Assembly (NCBI GenBank): GCA_023525715.1
Contig: CM042015.1
Coordinates: 87,543,750 to 87,607,749, forward strand
Length of the DNA: 64,000 nt
DNA from: Cichorium intybus
Taxonomy: Eukaryota; Streptophyta; Magnoliopsida; Asterales; Asteraceae
Direction: 5' to 3'
Shown here: piece by piece, positions 52,364 through 64,000 of the stretch
Layout of the letters: each line of letters opens with the position of its first letter
Position numbering within the stretch: position 1 is the first letter of the stretch
Program-made: the position numbers and the translations under genes
The notes under the pieces: generated by a model
Told to the model about the DNA's origin: nothing
The model's database searches: none
The model's input: only the letters and a program-made list of their open reading frames with translations

Positions 52364-53310
52364 TTCCACAGCTTCAAACAACACAACTACTATAAACAAT
52401 CAAGAATCTCAACAGTTAACCAGAAAAGGGACCACTTTTGTTTTTCCTGATTCTTGCTTCTTTTTTAACAATCCATACAAAAAAAAAAAAAAACCCACTA
52501 TTCTACTTAAATTTTCAACCGAAACCGGTCGTACTACAAAACAAAAACGATTTCCACTTCATTCGATCTTGATCTTCCTCACCCCAACCCCCAAATATAA
52601 CCACGAATCAGCCAAAAACAACTTCATCTATAAAAAAAATATCGTTTTCGTGTTTCTTGTAACGAACCCACCACCGAAACTAGCCGATAATCACAAATAG
52701 AAGCTCATTTAGCTTCAAGAACCACTCCAGATCCCTAATCTTGCGAGCTTTTTGTAACCTTGAAACTTACATAAACAAAAACCCTAAGCAAAACCCAGAT
52801 CTCTTTCGCCAAGATTCGTAGATTGAAGTTAAAAAGTAAGCATCTTGTAAGCTAAAACAGTTTTGGGTATCAATGGGTTTCTTCAATTGAAAACCAAGAT
52901 TTGTAGATGGAGGTTCCTGCGTACCATATCTGGTTACTGTTTTTCTCTGTGTGTGTTTTGTGGTAAAGATTGAATGAGATCAAAGCTGGACCTTTTAGGG
53001 TTCTTCAACAGTTTTCCAGTAATGGAAATGGCTCACCTCTTTTTGCTGCTATTTTGCTACTACTTTACTGTTACTATACAAGTATAGTCACTCGCCCCTA
53101 TAATTATTAAAAAATCTTTTTTCTTTTTCTTCTCTGACCCCAATCAATCATCAAATACCGCCATGAAACTTTTTCTTGGCCCAACATTTATAACAAAATA
53201 AAATAAAACGAATTACAACCCAAAAAAAAGTACTGGGTACGTCATGATACATTAATTCTTGATTCGACTACTTCCAAACATTATCGATCTTTTTAGAGAA
53301 AATCATATAG
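52364..53310 (-). other. Inferred ARF6 5' leader with upstream ORFs
   Basis: Upstream of the ARF6 start the sequence has many short ATG-initiated frames on the minus strand. Clear ones are 52627-52559 (MKLFLADSWLYLGVGVRKIK plus two residues) and 52562-52515 (MKWKSFLFCSTTGFG), which overlap as ATGA. Others include MVRRNLHLQILVFN near 52930. ARF mRNAs are known for long leaders with uORFs that lower translation. Leader length and splicing are not known here. Confidence 0.45.
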
Positions 53311-53332
53311 AAAGATGTATCATTTATCAAGT

Positions 53333-53344
53333 ACTATATAAAGG
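53333..53344 (-). promoter_or_regulatory. Possible TATA box of ARF6
   Basis: TTTATATAGT on the minus strand is about 970 bp upstream of the ATG, consistent with a long leader. The motif is nearly symmetric and also reads CTATATAAAGG on the plus strand, so direction is uncertain. Confidence 0.3.
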
Positions 53345-53580
53345 TTTTTTAATTTTTTTTTTATGGGTAGTGTAGAGTGTAGAGAGTGAAGAGACAAGAA
53401 GGACGTATACGTGGTTGTATTAGAAAGTCGGATTTTTTCGGACCCAGGATCTAGAGTTAAGATTGGATGTGGTCCTAACGCGGTACCATCCATCTTCATT
53501 TATCACAAGTCGCCAAAAGGTCTTCTAAGTCATAAGATCTTGTTTGTAAATTTAAAAGTAGCTTTCTTTATCTATTTATT

Positions 53581-53797
53581 TATTTTTTTTTATTTTTTTT
53601 TTTTTTTTTTTTTTTTTTTCCGAAGATTTTGGAGATTTAGACACCAATAATTTGTTGAAGTGAAATAGTATTCGAATTGAAGAACAACAACTATTCTGAC
53701 CAACTTTAATTAATATCTTTTTTACAAATAGGTATTTAATTATAGGGTTTTAATAGGATTTAGACATCAAGTTATAATCTCCAAAATCTTCGGAATC
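53581..53797. repeat. Poly-T and long-loop hairpin upstream of ARF6
   Basis: A run of about 38 T with one A (53582-53619) is followed by CCGAAGATTTTGGAGAT, whose complement ATCTCCAAAATCTTCGG lies at 53780-53796, with about 145 bp between. The arms also share 'atttagaca' next to them. It looks like a small retro- or foldback-derived insertion, but no class can be set. Confidence 0.55.
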
Positions 53798-54280
53798 CAA
53801 AACATAGGATCTCTCGTGATGAACCATCCTAGATTTATACGGTGATAAGTTTAATAAGGAATCCCGATCATCTTAAAAGTAATTTCGTCATTTTTTTTTA
53901 AGTTTAAAAAATATGTATTTTTTATGGTTTATGTATTTTTCTAAGTAAATTTTACCTTTAAATTAATAAAAAATTATTTCGTTTTTTGTTTAATTGGTTG
54001 TTAACATTTTATCATATTATCTGCTCAATCAAACATTGTTCTTTAGTTGATTAAATTATCAATAATTTATTATTAAAGACAAACTCATAAGGCTATGAAA
54101 TAAATTATCAACATTTATTATTAATCATGACAAACTCATTTGACTATGAAAATTACTAACTTTTTATATTTTGATGGTGTTTAGAACACAATAATGTAAT
54201 TGAGATATTATTGATCAGTATCGGTCTTAAAAGAGGATCGACTGGACAACCATCCTAGGCTTTTTATCAGTTAGGGTGCC

Positions 54281-54369
<89 letters not shown>

Positions 54370-55587
54370 GAGTATGCCTATTTTTTGAAGAACTATTTTT
54401 GTTTTATGAAAGATTCAAGTACAACAGCCTAATCTCAAATGCCCCAAAATGATGGTGGCAAAATGGCTTCCAAGTTATGTAACGTGTAGTTGTTAGGTTG
54501 TTTGGCTTTCAAGATATGTTCACACAGGCCTTTTTTTCCATAGGTGAAAAGTCCTCAGCCTGCAATTGCATTAATTTTTTTATTAATAAAATTCTATAGA
54601 GGTGCCACCCTCTTTTAACGAAAAAAGATTTTGAGGGGCCTCATTTTTTACTTTGTAACGGGCATCAAATCAGCTTGGACAGACACTGATATTGTTGAAT
54701 ATATGTTATTAAAAATAAATGCATTATTATCATTGACTTTGATATAATAATTCTTACATCATGTTGTTAAAAAAATCTAACTATTTTAAACATATGATAA
54801 ACTAAGATATATAGTTAAACCACATTATCTTAATAACTTTTACCCACATGTTGCACACCAAAAATAAGAATACATTTAATTTTTTATTTATTGTTATTTT
54901 TTACTATTAATATGGTTAAGCATTACACATGCATCCCTTAAGAACATATCATCTCAATGGTATCTATCTGTAAGTCGCATGTGAATAAAATTAAATGCAA
55001 TTTCTAATTTAATGTTGTTTTTAGTTTTTTATGGTTAATTAACTTATATATAAATTATTATATGGATTTTTTAAAATTTTGATCAAAATTTTTATTTCAG
55101 ATATTAACAATTTTTAAGGAAAACATAATATATTTTTATGTTTATGTTATTGATAAATATTATTATTTTTAATTGTATAAAAACCACTTGTTGTAAAATG
55201 TACATTATTGTAAAAACGTTTTAGTTGATTTTTCGGTCAATTTGACATTTTAATTTAGGTTTTATATTTGTTATGGTTAATCAACTTACATACACGTCAT
55301 ATGTTGTTAGATTCATGTTTTGGTCATTGGTGAATATTTCAAGTGTTAACCTAGCTCCAATTAAGATTTCTAAATTAAGCATGTAATGAATGTGTAATTG
55401 ATCCATTAGAACTCTAATTTTTCAAATGAAATTGATTTATTATATATTGAAAAGGTTCATTTGATGATGATTTAGAATTTCTCAAGGTGTTAAAGTGGTT
55501 TCAAACTCTAAATCATGTTTGTGATGTTCAAACAAAGTTTTGTTGCGTTAAAATACCTAAATAATCATAAATGCAACTTAAATCTTA
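53798..55587. other. AT-rich intergenic DNA
   Basis: Contains the (TA)n array at 54286-54363. Near 54590-54680 a short GC-richer piece (ggtgccaccctcttttaacg, ttttgaggggcctcattttt) looks like a scrap of another repeat. No gene is supported. Confidence 0.5.
54286..54363. repeat. (TA)n microsatellite
   Basis: About 78 bp of TA repeat. Confidence 0.95.
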
Positions 55588-56589
55588 GGGGCGTTTGGAC
55601 TATAGCATTTTTTCATGAAATTTAGAATTTACAAATGGATTTGGATTTAGAAGCATTTGCATTTCTAAGAATTTAGAATTAAACCTCTGTTTGGTTAGTA
55701 ATCTTTAAAATGAGATAAATCTGTTTTTTTGTAAAATTTTATTGGATCGCTAGACAAAATTACCCTCTCTTTACTTATTCTTTTTTTTTTGGAGTCCTAA
55801 ACTCTCAAAAAATAGCAGATCCCTCATCTGCTTCACTTCACTGTCGTCTTTCTTTGTTGCTGCAAATGTCAAAACCACCATCGAATCTCTTAAGCACAAC
55901 AAAAACAAGAACACTAAAAATGTTCAAAACACCCATTAAAAATATACATAACCTTTGCTACTATTTGATCCATGTAGTTGACGGCAACCAAATTTCACTC
56001 TCATCTTTATCCTTCAATTGCTTTATCTCGATCTTAAGAACTACTTACTCATCACCAGCCACTAAGATTCACGAAATTCATTAATCTCATCAGTAAACAC
56101 CATGAAATCCAACACCGTGATCTCAAAGGACGGTGTCAAAACCCCTAGCCAAGTTCATACACAGATGAGGAGTTGCGATGGACATGGGTAACAATGACAT
56201 AGTAGGAAGGGGAAAAAACAAAACATGAAGGGAGGAAGGGCTAGTGCTTACACCTGGGAAGGAATGAAAAGAACGTCTTGGAAGAAAAAAAAGAATCGAG
56301 AGATCGTGGCGGCCGGAGTTGACAACCCAACAAACATAAATGAGCTGTTGTTTTTTTATTAAAGAAAGGATGGTAACTTTGTAATTTTGTTTTAATCCTA
56401 AAATTGCCAATATATTGGATTTTCAAAAACCTTGCATGTTGGGAGGTTTTAAAAAACCTATGAACGAAGTACTTTTTTTAGTTACCGGAATTTATAAAGT
56501 CTTTAACTTTTGAACCAAACATACGATTTGGTATAATTAATAATCTGAATCATTTTAAATCCCATCCAAACTGTCAAAACAAACGCCCC
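55588..56589. mobile_element. Tourist-like (PIF/Harbinger) non-autonomous element
   Basis: The ends GGGGCGTTTG and CAAACGCCCC are perfect 10-bp inverted repeats, flanked on both sides by TTA (55585-55587 and 56590-56592). The 1002-bp interior has no transposase. It contains a moderately GC-rich stretch (55830-56350) with short frames such as MLLQMSKPPSNLLSTTKTRT that I do not recognise, so captured host DNA is possible. Confidence 0.75.
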
Positions 56590-59227
56590 TTAGTGTTTTG
56601 CTGTTTTGAAATGGATTTAAACTTGTTGGTATGTTAATAAATCAATTACAGTCATTAAAGTTGGATGTATTAAATTTAGAAGTGGTTTGGAAATGTGTAT
56701 GCGGTTAGGAATCAAACAAATCATGAAATGGTTGTGTGTAGTGCTGACTCATTCGAGTTATCTTATTTTGAGGGTCTAACTCGGTCGGGTAATCCATTGG
56801 TGAATAGTATCATATGTTGCAACTTTTACATATGATATCCAAATCAAGTCTAGTATTCATATATGCTCTTTGATGGTTATGCGAATGATATAAACTGAAT
56901 GAAACCGTAGTTTTACTAATAAAATTTTTAATAATTGAATTAATGAATTAAGAAGGAGGTTATATATTAGATTTTAGACTTCTATATGTGATCACTAGGT
57001 ACCACAATGTGTCTAGAAGTTGAAAGAGGCTTGGGCTATTGTTTGAGGTGAGTAAAATTTCATGGATACATGTCTTCTAAACCTTGTGTTTGAAAAAATA
57101 CTTTCTAAATTGAAGTGATACTTCTTGAATTGTTATATATACCTGCATATTATTTGATGCATCTCATGGAATATTACTTGACAAGATTTTCACTTATAAA
57201 GGCTCATTCCAATGGAAATAGGATTATGCATCCATCATATATGTTGGAAACCCATAAAAACAACACATTTGCTAGAAAGAACTACATTATAAGATAGGGA
57301 GAGGAATAGAAGGGAGAACTGCACAAAACAAAAGTTTCTTTTATTATCCCCATAATAACATTTACTTCTGTGATTACAGACATTTATAAATAGTTATTTT
57401 GTAACTGTCAATTGACAGTTACAAGGACTCATAAACAATGCAATGGTTTAAACATTACTCATTCAAACCAACACAACGGTTCAACCTGTAAGGTTTTAAA
57501 CTAAATAACATAATACATATTAAATAACCTATTAAAATTACCACTAACCTTTAGTCTAGATTGCATTTCTAACCATATATTAGACTTGTTTGTAGCTAGG
57601 GCACCTTTGGGATTATTTTCCCTTATTGTTGTATGTGTTTTTCAAGCTATGGTAGCTTGGGGATGGACCTTGCAAATCTATTCCATGGAATCGTGAGGTG
57701 ATGGACGCATGTTTCCTAAATATTGACCATATGGGTCTTGTAGGTTTTAATGGTTTTTGAGTGAGATGCTACTAGCTTGTTAAAACCGAAAGCAACGGGT
57801 TTTGAGTGTGATGATATTACCCGAGTTGGGCCAACGACCATCTACACTTGGAATGAAAATGTCATATGAGAGTGTTGAGAACATGAGAATTAGGTTAAAT
57901 GCATGTGCATTTCATATCATATGACATTGCATAATGACATCATTTAATCCATGTCAACTAATCACTTTTTGGAAAATATTATAAAAAATGTTTTGGGAAA
58001 CTTACTTAGTGGGATTATCATAATTAATTATCCAATCTTACTTTACGGTCAACGTTCTTAGATTTACGACACCCTTATCCAACTTAAATACTTTTACATG
58101 TATCCGGAGATAGTGACTTGGATATTAGGAAATATTGTGGATTTTAAAAGGTAACGAGTAACGACATGTGTGGTTCATTGACTTATGTTTTGTACCCTTT
58201 GATTTTGAAACTACTATTTTTGGTTAAAAATTAGGGCTGAGGCCTAATTCCACAAAATTGAAATTTTGAAAACAATTTCGTACATTTCTTATTTTATCAA
58301 AGAAACGGGAATTAATGGGTGTTAAATATATACACATGCTCCCTATCACAACTAGTACATGCAGCCTTTATAATTCACAATAGGTGATGTGTACCTTGAA
58401 TATTTACCCGATGTTCCCATGACTTCACGTGCCCCTTCCATCCAAATATCGATCTTTTTGTTGGCCATCGTATGTAACCTCAGAGAAATACTAGGTATAT
58501 TCCATCACCAGTATCTACATTGGAAACTATGCAAAAAAACCTTTAAGTGGACCACCGATGTTATCAACTTTCACCCATGATATTCGGTCCTTAAATCACC
58601 CTGGTTTGACAGATTGACTATTAGGTAACACGTGTGTTGTGATACTCGATTTACCAGGTAGACCACAATTAATGAGAGTGCAACTTGCGACATTTTAGCC
58701 TAGGTATGTAATTATATATCCTCACTTCACATACACCCGTCCCCACATCGATCACTATCACTTTACCGGAGAAGAAACAAATCACAACGACACACCCAGA
58801 AGGGGCAGCGGACTTAATTACGTTTGCCACCGGGAAATAAATCAACGCAGTAACCTGTGCTTGACGTCAGTCGTACCCTCTCTAGCTACCCTCCTTCATC
58901 ATTGTCGTGACCCTACGATATCATGGCCTTATTCTTCGTTATTCATCGGAGGATAAACTCACCGGAGACATTTGTCTATCCCTCTCTCCCATCCCTCTCG
59001 TGTTTCTTGTGTGGGAACCAGTAAGAACTTAATTATGCATTATATATTATACCAAACAAAAACAAAAAGTATCCGCATTTCATGCAAGGAAGTTGGACTT
59101 GAGGATTTGTTTCAAATTCTAATTTCCATAATTATACTTTAGCCCCTCCATCTTTATTTTATTTTGCCACTCACACCCTAAACTTAAAATTGAATTAAAT
59201 ATAACATTTATCTTCTATTTTTTAAGA
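56590..59227. other. Intergenic DNA, no gene recognised
   Basis: The stretch 58380-59010 is GC-richer than its surroundings and has a plus frame (MYLEYLPDVPMTSRAPSIQI) of 63 codons without known similarity. Phrases such as 'tgacgtcag' and 'acgatatcatgg' occur singly. No element ends were found. Confidence 0.5.
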
Positions 59228-59360
59228 GTAAATTACAGTTTTGGTCCCAGTGGTTTGCACAAATTTTCACTTTTAGTCCAAGTTTTAATTTTTCTTAGTT
59301 TTGGTCCCTGTGGTTGGCATTTTATTGCACTATTAGACTCTGGTTGTAAAAAGACCAGTT
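59228..59360. repeat. TTTGGTCCC-type repeat fragment
   Basis: 'cagttttggtcccagtggtt' is followed by 'agttttggtccctgtggttg' about 65 bp later, the terminal motif of the elements at 43.95 and 46.47 kb. The second end is not seen, so it is a partial or rearranged copy. Confidence 0.5.
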
Positions 59361-59452
59361 TACCTTTTCTAATTTCTTTTTCATTTTTTAACCTATTATT
59401 CATTCTAATAATTGAAAAAATGCCACCTACCCCCACCCCACTACCCCAGACT

Positions 59453-59519
59453 CTCTCTCACTCACACACACACACACACACACACTCTCTCTCTCTCTAT
59501 CTCTTTCTCTCTCTCTTAA
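59453..59519. repeat. (CT)n(CA)n(CT)n microsatellite
   Basis: CT, then about 12 CA, then further CT repeats. Confidence 0.9.
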
Positions 59520-59560
59520 ACGTTCTCTTAAACATACTCTCTATTTCTTTTCTCTAAGAT

Positions 59561-61016
59561 CTCTGCTCTATTTCTATTCCTTCTTCGCTTTCATTTTTAT
59601 CCTTTTCCGACGAAACACACCTTCATTTCACCCATGTAGTCATGCTCCCCAAATCATCAACTTTTTCCATTTATCGGCAATTCTCTGGTGAGTTGATCCG
59701 GTTTAAGATATAGGATAGAGTTCTATTTCCTGATCATATTCTAGTTTTACTCACCATAATAGGAAATTAGAATGGTATTGGAAACGAAAAGTGATTGGAA
59801 TCTGTTTACGGAAGTAATGATACGACTTATTGTGGTGTTACGGAGGAGGAAAGGGGTGCGGCGGTGTTATCGGCAGATGAATACAACATCTGGTGGCTCG
59901 TATGGTGGCTTGTAGGTGTTGAACGGAAACACTGCAGTGGTGTTTGTAATAGGAATCAATCATCGAATCATTAAGCGCCATTACCCATATATTCTTCGAC
60001 AATTTCGGGATTAGTTGTATTATCCAATTATTGCTATGGAGATTGATAAGTGTAATAGTCTTAGACAATAATATCAAAAGCTTGGTTTTTTGTTGAATTG
60101 TCATCAAGTTAAAGAGGTGATCCAGTTGAATCATCAAGTGAAGGTTCGAGAGGAATGAATTGATGTTTTGGTTAGCATCGAGATGAATGCATAGTTGAAA
60201 GGGTGGTCCATGTCAATTATGATAGTTGATAGCTATAGACAAGTATACATTCTTTGTGTTGTCTCTTTCTCTTTACGGCTTTGGGAAATTACAGATTCAA
60301 GACATTCATCCTCAATTGCTTTATAGTATCAACCAAATTTAGACACTAATTCAACACACGCTAGAATAAAGGACTGTTAACAATAGTGAGCACGACTTCA
60401 TTAAAGTGAATGGGAATTTGAAGAGCTTGGAAATATGATTGATGATGATGTAACTTAATGGGATTTTGTTGGAATTTCCTATTAGTTACACTTCAACCCC
60501 TTTAGGTTTTGTCATTCATGCATCTTAAATTTTTTATTTAATTCGTCTTTCTACTAAATCCCACTTGAGACATCTAACCCCCTTTATTTTAATTAATTAG
60601 CACTTCCACCCCTTTTATGATACATTTTTATATTAAAATGGTCCTAGTTAGAGCATTTTATGATTAACGTGTTAATGGAAGACACGGGTGTTACATGAAG
60701 GGACACGCTATTTACAAATGCTATGGACATCGATAAAAGAATTAAAATTCAATTTTCGTATTTTCGATATTTAATCCTTTACACATTAATTTATCACACA
60801 TATGTTTGTTATAAATTTAATTTTATAAAGGTTAAAATACACATTCAATAATTAATATTATGCTTTATTGATCATACATATAACAATAAGTTCAACTTGC
60901 AGACTACGATTACCAAATATATCTCTATATAATTAGATCATTATGAGACTTTGGATAAATAACTATTGTCTATATGACATATTAAGTCTCATTATTGCCT
61001 TGTGTTTAGGTCTAAC
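59561..61016. other. AT-rich intergenic DNA, no gene recognised
   Basis: The minus-strand 99-codon frame at 59838-60137 is rich in I/L/K/H, ends in prolines and matches nothing I know. No element ends were recognised. Confidence 0.5.
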
Positions 61017-61670
61017 TAGTGGGATGGCTCGCGTGTTGCGACGGATTTATTAAAATCTATATTTTACATGTTTTGTTAAGGACTTTTGCATAATGTCCAT
61101 TTCTGTAATTTTTGTGAAACAAAATAAACATGTCTATAGATTCGTTATTAGGCTGACTATTTCTGTAAATTTATGAGACACATGGACCATTTCTGTTATT
61201 TTGCTAATAGAGATTTACCATATCTATAATTCTGTAGAAAAAGACCACTTATAGAATTTTTCAATTAGACGGAGACTTTTTTGTAATTCTCTTAAACACG
61301 GGAACAATTTTGGTAATCTTTTTGAAACAGAAGGACGAAGGACAATTGCTGCAAATTTGCTATTATATATTTTTTCTATTAGATTTTGACCATATGTATA
61401 ATTCTATAAAAAGGACCACTTATAGAAAATTTCAATTAGGTAGACACTTTTTGTAATTCTTCATAGAAACAATTTTGCTAATTTTTTTGAAATGGAAGGA
61501 CAATTGCTGTAAATTTGTTATTAGATAGGTACCATTTTTGTAACTTTATAAACCACATAAACCATTTTATAAAGTTGTAATTAAGCAATGACCATTATTA
61601 TAATTTTACAAAATACATGGACCATTTGTAGAATTTTCTATAGATTGGAGACCATTTTTGTAAATTGAAA
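61017..61670. repeat. Diverged tandem-repeat block with a GC-rich edge
   Basis: The left edge reads 'actagtgggatggctcgcgt' and 'gttgcgacggatttatta', unusually GC-rich. After it, 'gaccatttttgtaatttt' units recur every 35-45 bp. A longer unit of about 170 bp is duplicated: 61217-61387 and 61389-61535 share 'accatatctataattctgta', 'gaccacttatagaattttt', and 'ggacaattgctgcaaatttg'. Confidence 0.65.
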
Positions 61671-62078
61671 ATCTAGAAAAAGACAAAGAATGCACACTTT
61701 AAAATTTCCTAGAAATTAGTATGTACTTATATAACTAGTGTAATCGCTTAATATTCTAATATGAAACTTGTGAACTTTTTCTTAACAAGGCCAAAAGTGT
61801 ATGTTTGGGTGGCAAATAGTTAAGTTTGACCATGTCCAAATTGTATATACAAATTTTTACAACTATTAGATGACAATATCTAAATTTAGGGTGTTGATAA
61901 TATTTGTATAATCTTCATTTTATAAAATTATATGTGCTATGAATGTAGTCCATGCATACAAAAATATTTGTCAACATGATTTGTCTAAACTGATTTTAAA
62001 TAATTGTAGTTTTTGTTAGAAAACATTTTTAAATTGAAAAAAAATCTAAACTCAATTTTAGAAATTTATCAAGTTTTT

Positions 62079-63605
62079 TGTAAGACCCGAATCCCGAAAG
62101 GTTTAAGTTCAACGCGAAAAAGGAAACAAAATATGAGATTTTTGGAAATTCTGACAATAGCGTCGCTAATGTTAACATTAGAGTCGCTAATGTTCGTAGG
62201 GTCTGGAAGTGGGTTTACACGATCATTATTAGCGACGCTAACCTTAGGGTTAGCTGCGCTAATGTCTAATTTTGAGTCAAAACCCTAGATTTTCATGCTT
62301 GGCCCACATATAAGGGTAGGGAACCCTAGGGCAGCTGCCATTTGAGTCCTTTCAGCCCCCAAGTCGTCCATTTCTCTCTCTAAATCATCTTGGTTGGGTT
62401 TTTGGCATTTTTGGTGTGTTTGGATGGATCTTTGAAGCCTTGTTGATGCTAGAAGGAAGGTGGTGATGCTACAAGTTGTTTTTCTTGAGTGAAGCTTCAA
62501 AGATATGCATTTTCTGGACCATTGTGAGTCAAGTTCTCACCTTTATGCATTTTTATGGTTTTTCTTATGATTTAAGCATGTTCTTATGGATTGATTTAGT
62601 GTAATGGTCCCTTTTGATGTTTATACATGTTTGTAAAGGATAAATTCAGGAACTTTATGCCTTAAAGCCATGATTTAGAACTTTTGGGATGGGTTAGAGA
62701 GTAAACCAAACTCTCTTTGGTGATTTTGATTAGTTTGGACCATTTTAGACTTATATCTTGTTCTTAAATTGGTGTGATGGTGTTAGAATGTTAAAGTTAG
62801 GATTTTTATGGACTTATGTACTGTTTGGAAGGTCCCTGGAAGGATTAAGACCTTGGCCGAATGGATTAAGAACTTAATGGACTTTTGGATCTGTTCATAG
62901 TTAGCGACGCTAACTTGGGGAGTTAGCGGCGCTAACTGTGCTGTTGACTTTGACCTTTGACCAGTTTGACTTTTGGTCAAACTTAGGGTGTTGTTTGGTT
63001 TGCGGATCAGGTGAGTCTTATCACTATGCTATGGGTGATGTTACATGCAAAGGTAGCTTCATTACTTTGTGTAATAATGTGTTGGATGTGCCTTACGTGT
63101 TTACCGACAAGATCGGGGCAAGCCCGTGAGTCAAAGAATAAGTTGATAACCGGACGGATCGGGGCAACCTCGAGAGTCCAAATAATGAGTTGATTCGGTG
63201 ACGGACGAAACGGGGTAAACTCGTGAGTTCTTAGCCGAGGCGGATCGGGGCAAGCCTAAGAGCCAGGTTGTTCGGGGCAAGCTCGGAGACCTTTTGTGAT
63301 TGTGTGTTATGTGATGAATCGTGTGGTATCTTGGGGAACTCACTAAGATTTGTGCTTACTCTTTCACCCTAACTGTTTTTTAGATATTTACTGGCTTGAG
63401 CTTGGAGCACGACGTGAGTATACCGCATCTGAGGTTTTGATAATTAAGCCTTTTGCTGGATAATGTTTGTAAATGTTTTTGATAAATACGATTTCTAATG
63501 TTTGAATAACAAGTTTTAATTTGGATGATTTTATTTGGTAACCCATTTTATGTAATTGAACTGTTTTTAAACGAAAAATTTTATTACTGAATTTGGGACG
63601 TTACA
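62079..63605 (+). mobile_element. Solo LTR of an LTR retrotransposon
   Basis: It starts TGTAAGACCCGAATCCCG, ends GAATTTGGGACGTTACA, and is flanked by TTTTT on both sides (62074-62078 and 63606-63610), matching a 5-bp target duplication. A TATA-like CACATATAAGGG lies near 62306. It has no partner LTR, primer site or coding region nearby. It carries TTAGCGACGCTAA-type palindromes (near 62157, 62229 and 62902) and a 63109-63290 block with 'gatcggggcaagc' repeated about five times. The short frames in it have no similarity to known proteins. Confidence 0.7.
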
Positions 63606-64000
63606 TTTTTTACCAAATAAACTATTTATTTTGAAAACTTAGTTTCAATGTTTTTAATTTTGTTTTACAAACATTCGTCACAATAGAAGTATTCACTAAA
63701 CAACAAGCGCAAAATAAAAAACATACGTTGCCTGAGCCCCAATTGTATAATTACTTCATGAGTCACCATAAACTAATCTGGTCAAACCTAGAGACAAAAA
63801 AATTATATTTATTTGACCCTAAAAGGATTGGATAAAGTTTATTGTTTTCGGAAAATTATTGTCAAAATTCGACGCTACCGTTTATTGTTGCCTGCTACTA
63901 GCTGCCGTTTGGGCACCACCCATGGCCACCCAGACCACTAGCCCCTACTACAAGCGATATGGTAGTTCTGTTGGACTGAATAGAGGGAGAGTCAAGGTAG
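63606..64000. other. Right edge of the window, no confident gene
   Basis: AT-rich until about 63880, then GC-richer. A frame from ATG 63920 (MATQTTSPYYKRYGSSVGLN) is open to the window end and could start a gene, but 27 codons are too few to judge. Confidence 0.3.

Noticed and set aside
63920..64000. Start of a possible gene, MATQTTSPYYKRYGSSVGLN
   Set aside because: Only 27 codons before the window ends, no recognisable domain; kept as a note only.

Overview
The window is nuclear DNA of a flowering plant, almost certainly a eudicot. It has four split protein-coding genes with GT-AG introns, long AT-rich intergenic DNA, many (TA)n arrays, and plant-type LINE, LTR, SINE, PIF/Harbinger and foldback elements. 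There are no bacterial-style operons, no tRNA or rRNA genes and no CRISPR array. I cannot fix the species from sequence alone; an asterid such as a member of the Asteraceae would fit, but that is a guess.

Layout. 0-2.5 kb: intergenic, with a decayed Myb/SANT-like relic and a SINE piece. 2.5-9.4 kb (+): a JmjC histone H3K4 demethylase (JMJ18-like) with a long intron-containing leader. 11.2-15.1 kb (+): 2-succinylbenzoate-CoA ligase (AAE14-like, phylloquinone synthesis). 16.8-24.7 kb: a chain of foldback elements bounded by (TA)n arrays, with a SINE and a 5'-truncated LINE. 24.85-29.6 kb: a young, apparently non-autonomous LTR retrotransposon on the minus strand. 29.8-32 kb: several short inverted-repeat elements. 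32.2-35.5 kb (+): a remorin. 36.0-40.0 kb: a complete PIF/Harbinger transposon with an uninterrupted transposase and a Myb-like partner gene carrying one nonsense codon. 40-47.6 kb: repeats and a LINE relic. 47.7-52.4 kb (-): auxin response factor ARF6, with an uORF-bearing leader and a miR167 target site. 53-64 kb: intergenic DNA with a Tourist-like element, a tandem-repeat block and a solo LTR.

The four host genes do not form a pathway. Their best Arabidopsis counterparts, as I recall them, are JMJ18, AAE14, the remorin At1g30320 and ARF6 (At1g30330), all from one stretch of chromosome 1. The window therefore looks like a conserved gene block swollen by transposons. The most unusual observation is a small inverted-repeat element family (terminal motif near TAGCAACNTACTTTCATTTA) found in introns of all four genes. 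In two consecutive AAE14 introns it makes up nearly the whole intron and supplies sequence next to the 3' splice site.

All exon boundaries were set by hand from reading frame, GT-AG sites and family conservation; no alignment or search was run.
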